A stretch of DNA of 16,290 nucleotides from Gammaproteobacteria bacterium UBA3067 (GTDB taxonomy: Bacteria; Pseudomonadota; Gammaproteobacteria; Pseudomonadales; UBA3067), in assembly GCA_002366835.1 (NCBI GenBank), contig DFBZ01000102.1:6256-22545 (forward strand). Direction: 5' to 3'. The notes below the pieces were generated by a model. The model saw only the letters and a program-made list of their open reading frames with translations, had not been told where the DNA came from and searched no databases. Shown piece after piece: positions 15,570 to 16,290 of the stretch. Each line of letters begins with the position of its first letter. Position 1 is the stretch's first letter. The translations under genes and the position numbers were made by a program.

Positions 15570-16127
15570 CTAGTTGTTAAAACCCAGTAATGATTTTCTT
15601 AACTCGGTGTTAGGCGAGTTTGGAGAGGTCCATATGCCGATGAATGCGAGAGAGAAGTCTTTGGAGTTTATTTCGCCTAGGGGGGTGTCATTCAGTTCAA
15701 ATGTGCTTTTTCCTTGTGGGTCGATATTCAATGTCAATATATCTCCAGCTTTTACGTCTTTCCATATGCGCTTTAGTTGCTGCACATAGATGGTTTCATT
15801 GGTGATGTGTTCTCCCATTTTTTTCCAGATGCGGGTAGTGGCGCTGATAAGTTGGCCAGCTGAAATGTTTTTGTGATACTCGATTGAGAGGCGAACGCTG
15901 TAGCCGGGCTCCCAGCCAGCAAAGGAGCTAGCCGTAGGAGTGGTGGGTGGCCCGAAATAGGTGGCTGTGTAAAGATCAAAGCCCCACCAGCTTAAAGTGC
16001 CCTGTCCGTATTGTACTGGCTGCTCGACAGCGACCGGCGTGACATTGGCCTGAGCGGTAGCGGGTATGCAAAGACTCGTGCCAGCAAGCCATAAAATAGC
16101 TAAGACGTAACGTCGTTTCGTGTTCAT
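15570..16127 (-). CDS. Secreted chalcone-isomerase-like protein
   Basis: The precursor of 185 residues has a clear signal peptide, with basic MNTKRR, a hydrophobic core and likely cleavage after ATAQA (residue 27). The mature part resembles bacterial chalcone-isomerase-like proteins: WWGFDLYTATYFGP, YHKNISAGQLISATTRIWKK and the C-terminal FSLAFIGIWTSPNSPNTELRKSLLG. Bacterial members are not known to isomerise chalcones; the fold is related to fatty-acid-binding proteins, so handling of a lipid in the periplasm is a fair inference. ATG at 16127 is preceded by AAGAG. It is the first gene of the minus-strand cluster in the window and may share its promoter. Confidence 0.82.
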   Translation of the reverse strand: MNTKRRYVLAILWLAGTSLCIPATAQANVTPVAVEQPVQYGQGTLSWWGFDLYTATYFGPPTTPTASSFAGWEPGYSVRLSIEYHKNISAGQLISATTRIWKKMGEHITNETIYVQQLKRIWKDVKAGDILTLNIDPQGKSTFELNDTPLGEINSKDFSLAFIGIWTSPNSPNTELRKSLLGFNN

Positions 16128-16183
16128 GATTCACACTCTTGTTGGAGATGAAGCCCGTTATTTTTACAATCTTAAGAGTAATG

Positions 16184-16246
16184 GTGTGAAAATTTTGTAA
16201 TAGCGTAACGAATAAATCTGAAAACAATTTAACAGTTTTTTCACAC
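16184..16246. repeat. Inverted repeat upstream of the lipid cluster
   Basis: GTGTGAAAA at 16184-16192 is perfectly mirrored by TTTTCACAC at 16238-16246. The centres are 54 bases apart, about five helical turns. A further TCACAC is at 16131-16136, next to the start of the chalcone-isomerase-like gene. The position 57-119 bases upstream of the first gene suits operator half-sites. No clear sigma-70 or ECF promoter could be identified in 16128-16290. Confidence 0.4.
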
Positions 16247-16290
16247 TTATTTTCTAAGCATTTAACGTTTCTGCTCGTAGGATTCGTTTC

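Noticed and set aside
15546..15573. TTGACA on the minus strand upstream of the SnoaL gene as a -35 box
   Set aside because: No -10 sequence lies at 16-18 bases; TATCAT is only 10 bases away.

Overview
The window looks like chromosomal DNA of a gammaproteobacterium, probably a marine or Cellvibrionaceae-type relative of the pseudomonads. The left two thirds carry the order yebC-ruvC-ruvA-ruvB-tolQ-tolR-tolA-tolB-pal-cpoB-queE-queC-tRNA-Lys. This is the order known from Pseudomonas, except that ybgC, normally between ruvB and tolQ, is absent. The genus is inference; no rRNA or other species marker is present.

Bases 1-9558, all on the plus strand, hold housekeeping genes. They comprise the 3' part of yebC, the Holliday-junction genes ruvCAB, the complete Tol-Pal envelope-constriction system (TolQ/TolR motor, TolA linker, TolB periplasmic propeller, Pal lipoprotein, CpoB regulator), two 7-deazaguanine (queuosine precursor) enzymes QueE and QueC, and a tRNA-Lys(UUU) with its own well-formed promoter. 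Two hairpins separate pal from cpoB, and an extended -10 promoter lies in front of queE.

Bases 9725-16127, all on the minus strand and convergent with the first block, form a different kind of region. Read in the direction of transcription it encodes a secreted chalcone-isomerase-like protein, an NTF2/SnoaL-like protein, a short-chain dehydrogenase, an FAD-dependent amine-oxidase-family protein, a DUF1365 protein, a cyclopropane-fatty-acid-synthase-family methyltransferase and a DUF2878 membrane protein. After a 108-base gap comes a secreted c-type haem protein of cytochrome P460 type. From SnoaL to the methyltransferase the genes overlap or nearly touch, so they are probably one operon. Related sets in other proteobacteria are tied to the RpoE-ChrR (singlet oxygen) sigma system and to unusual membrane-lipid modification. 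No sigma or anti-sigma gene is visible here, but the window ends only 163 bases upstream of the first gene.

The most interesting point is that the methyltransferase keeps the CFA fold and SAM motif but has Ser and Gln where E. coli Cfa has the Cys and His bicarbonate ligands. With redox partners and several proteins of unknown function beside it, this suggests a lipid-methylation and oxidation pathway (for example branched or furan fatty acids) rather than ordinary cyclopropanation.
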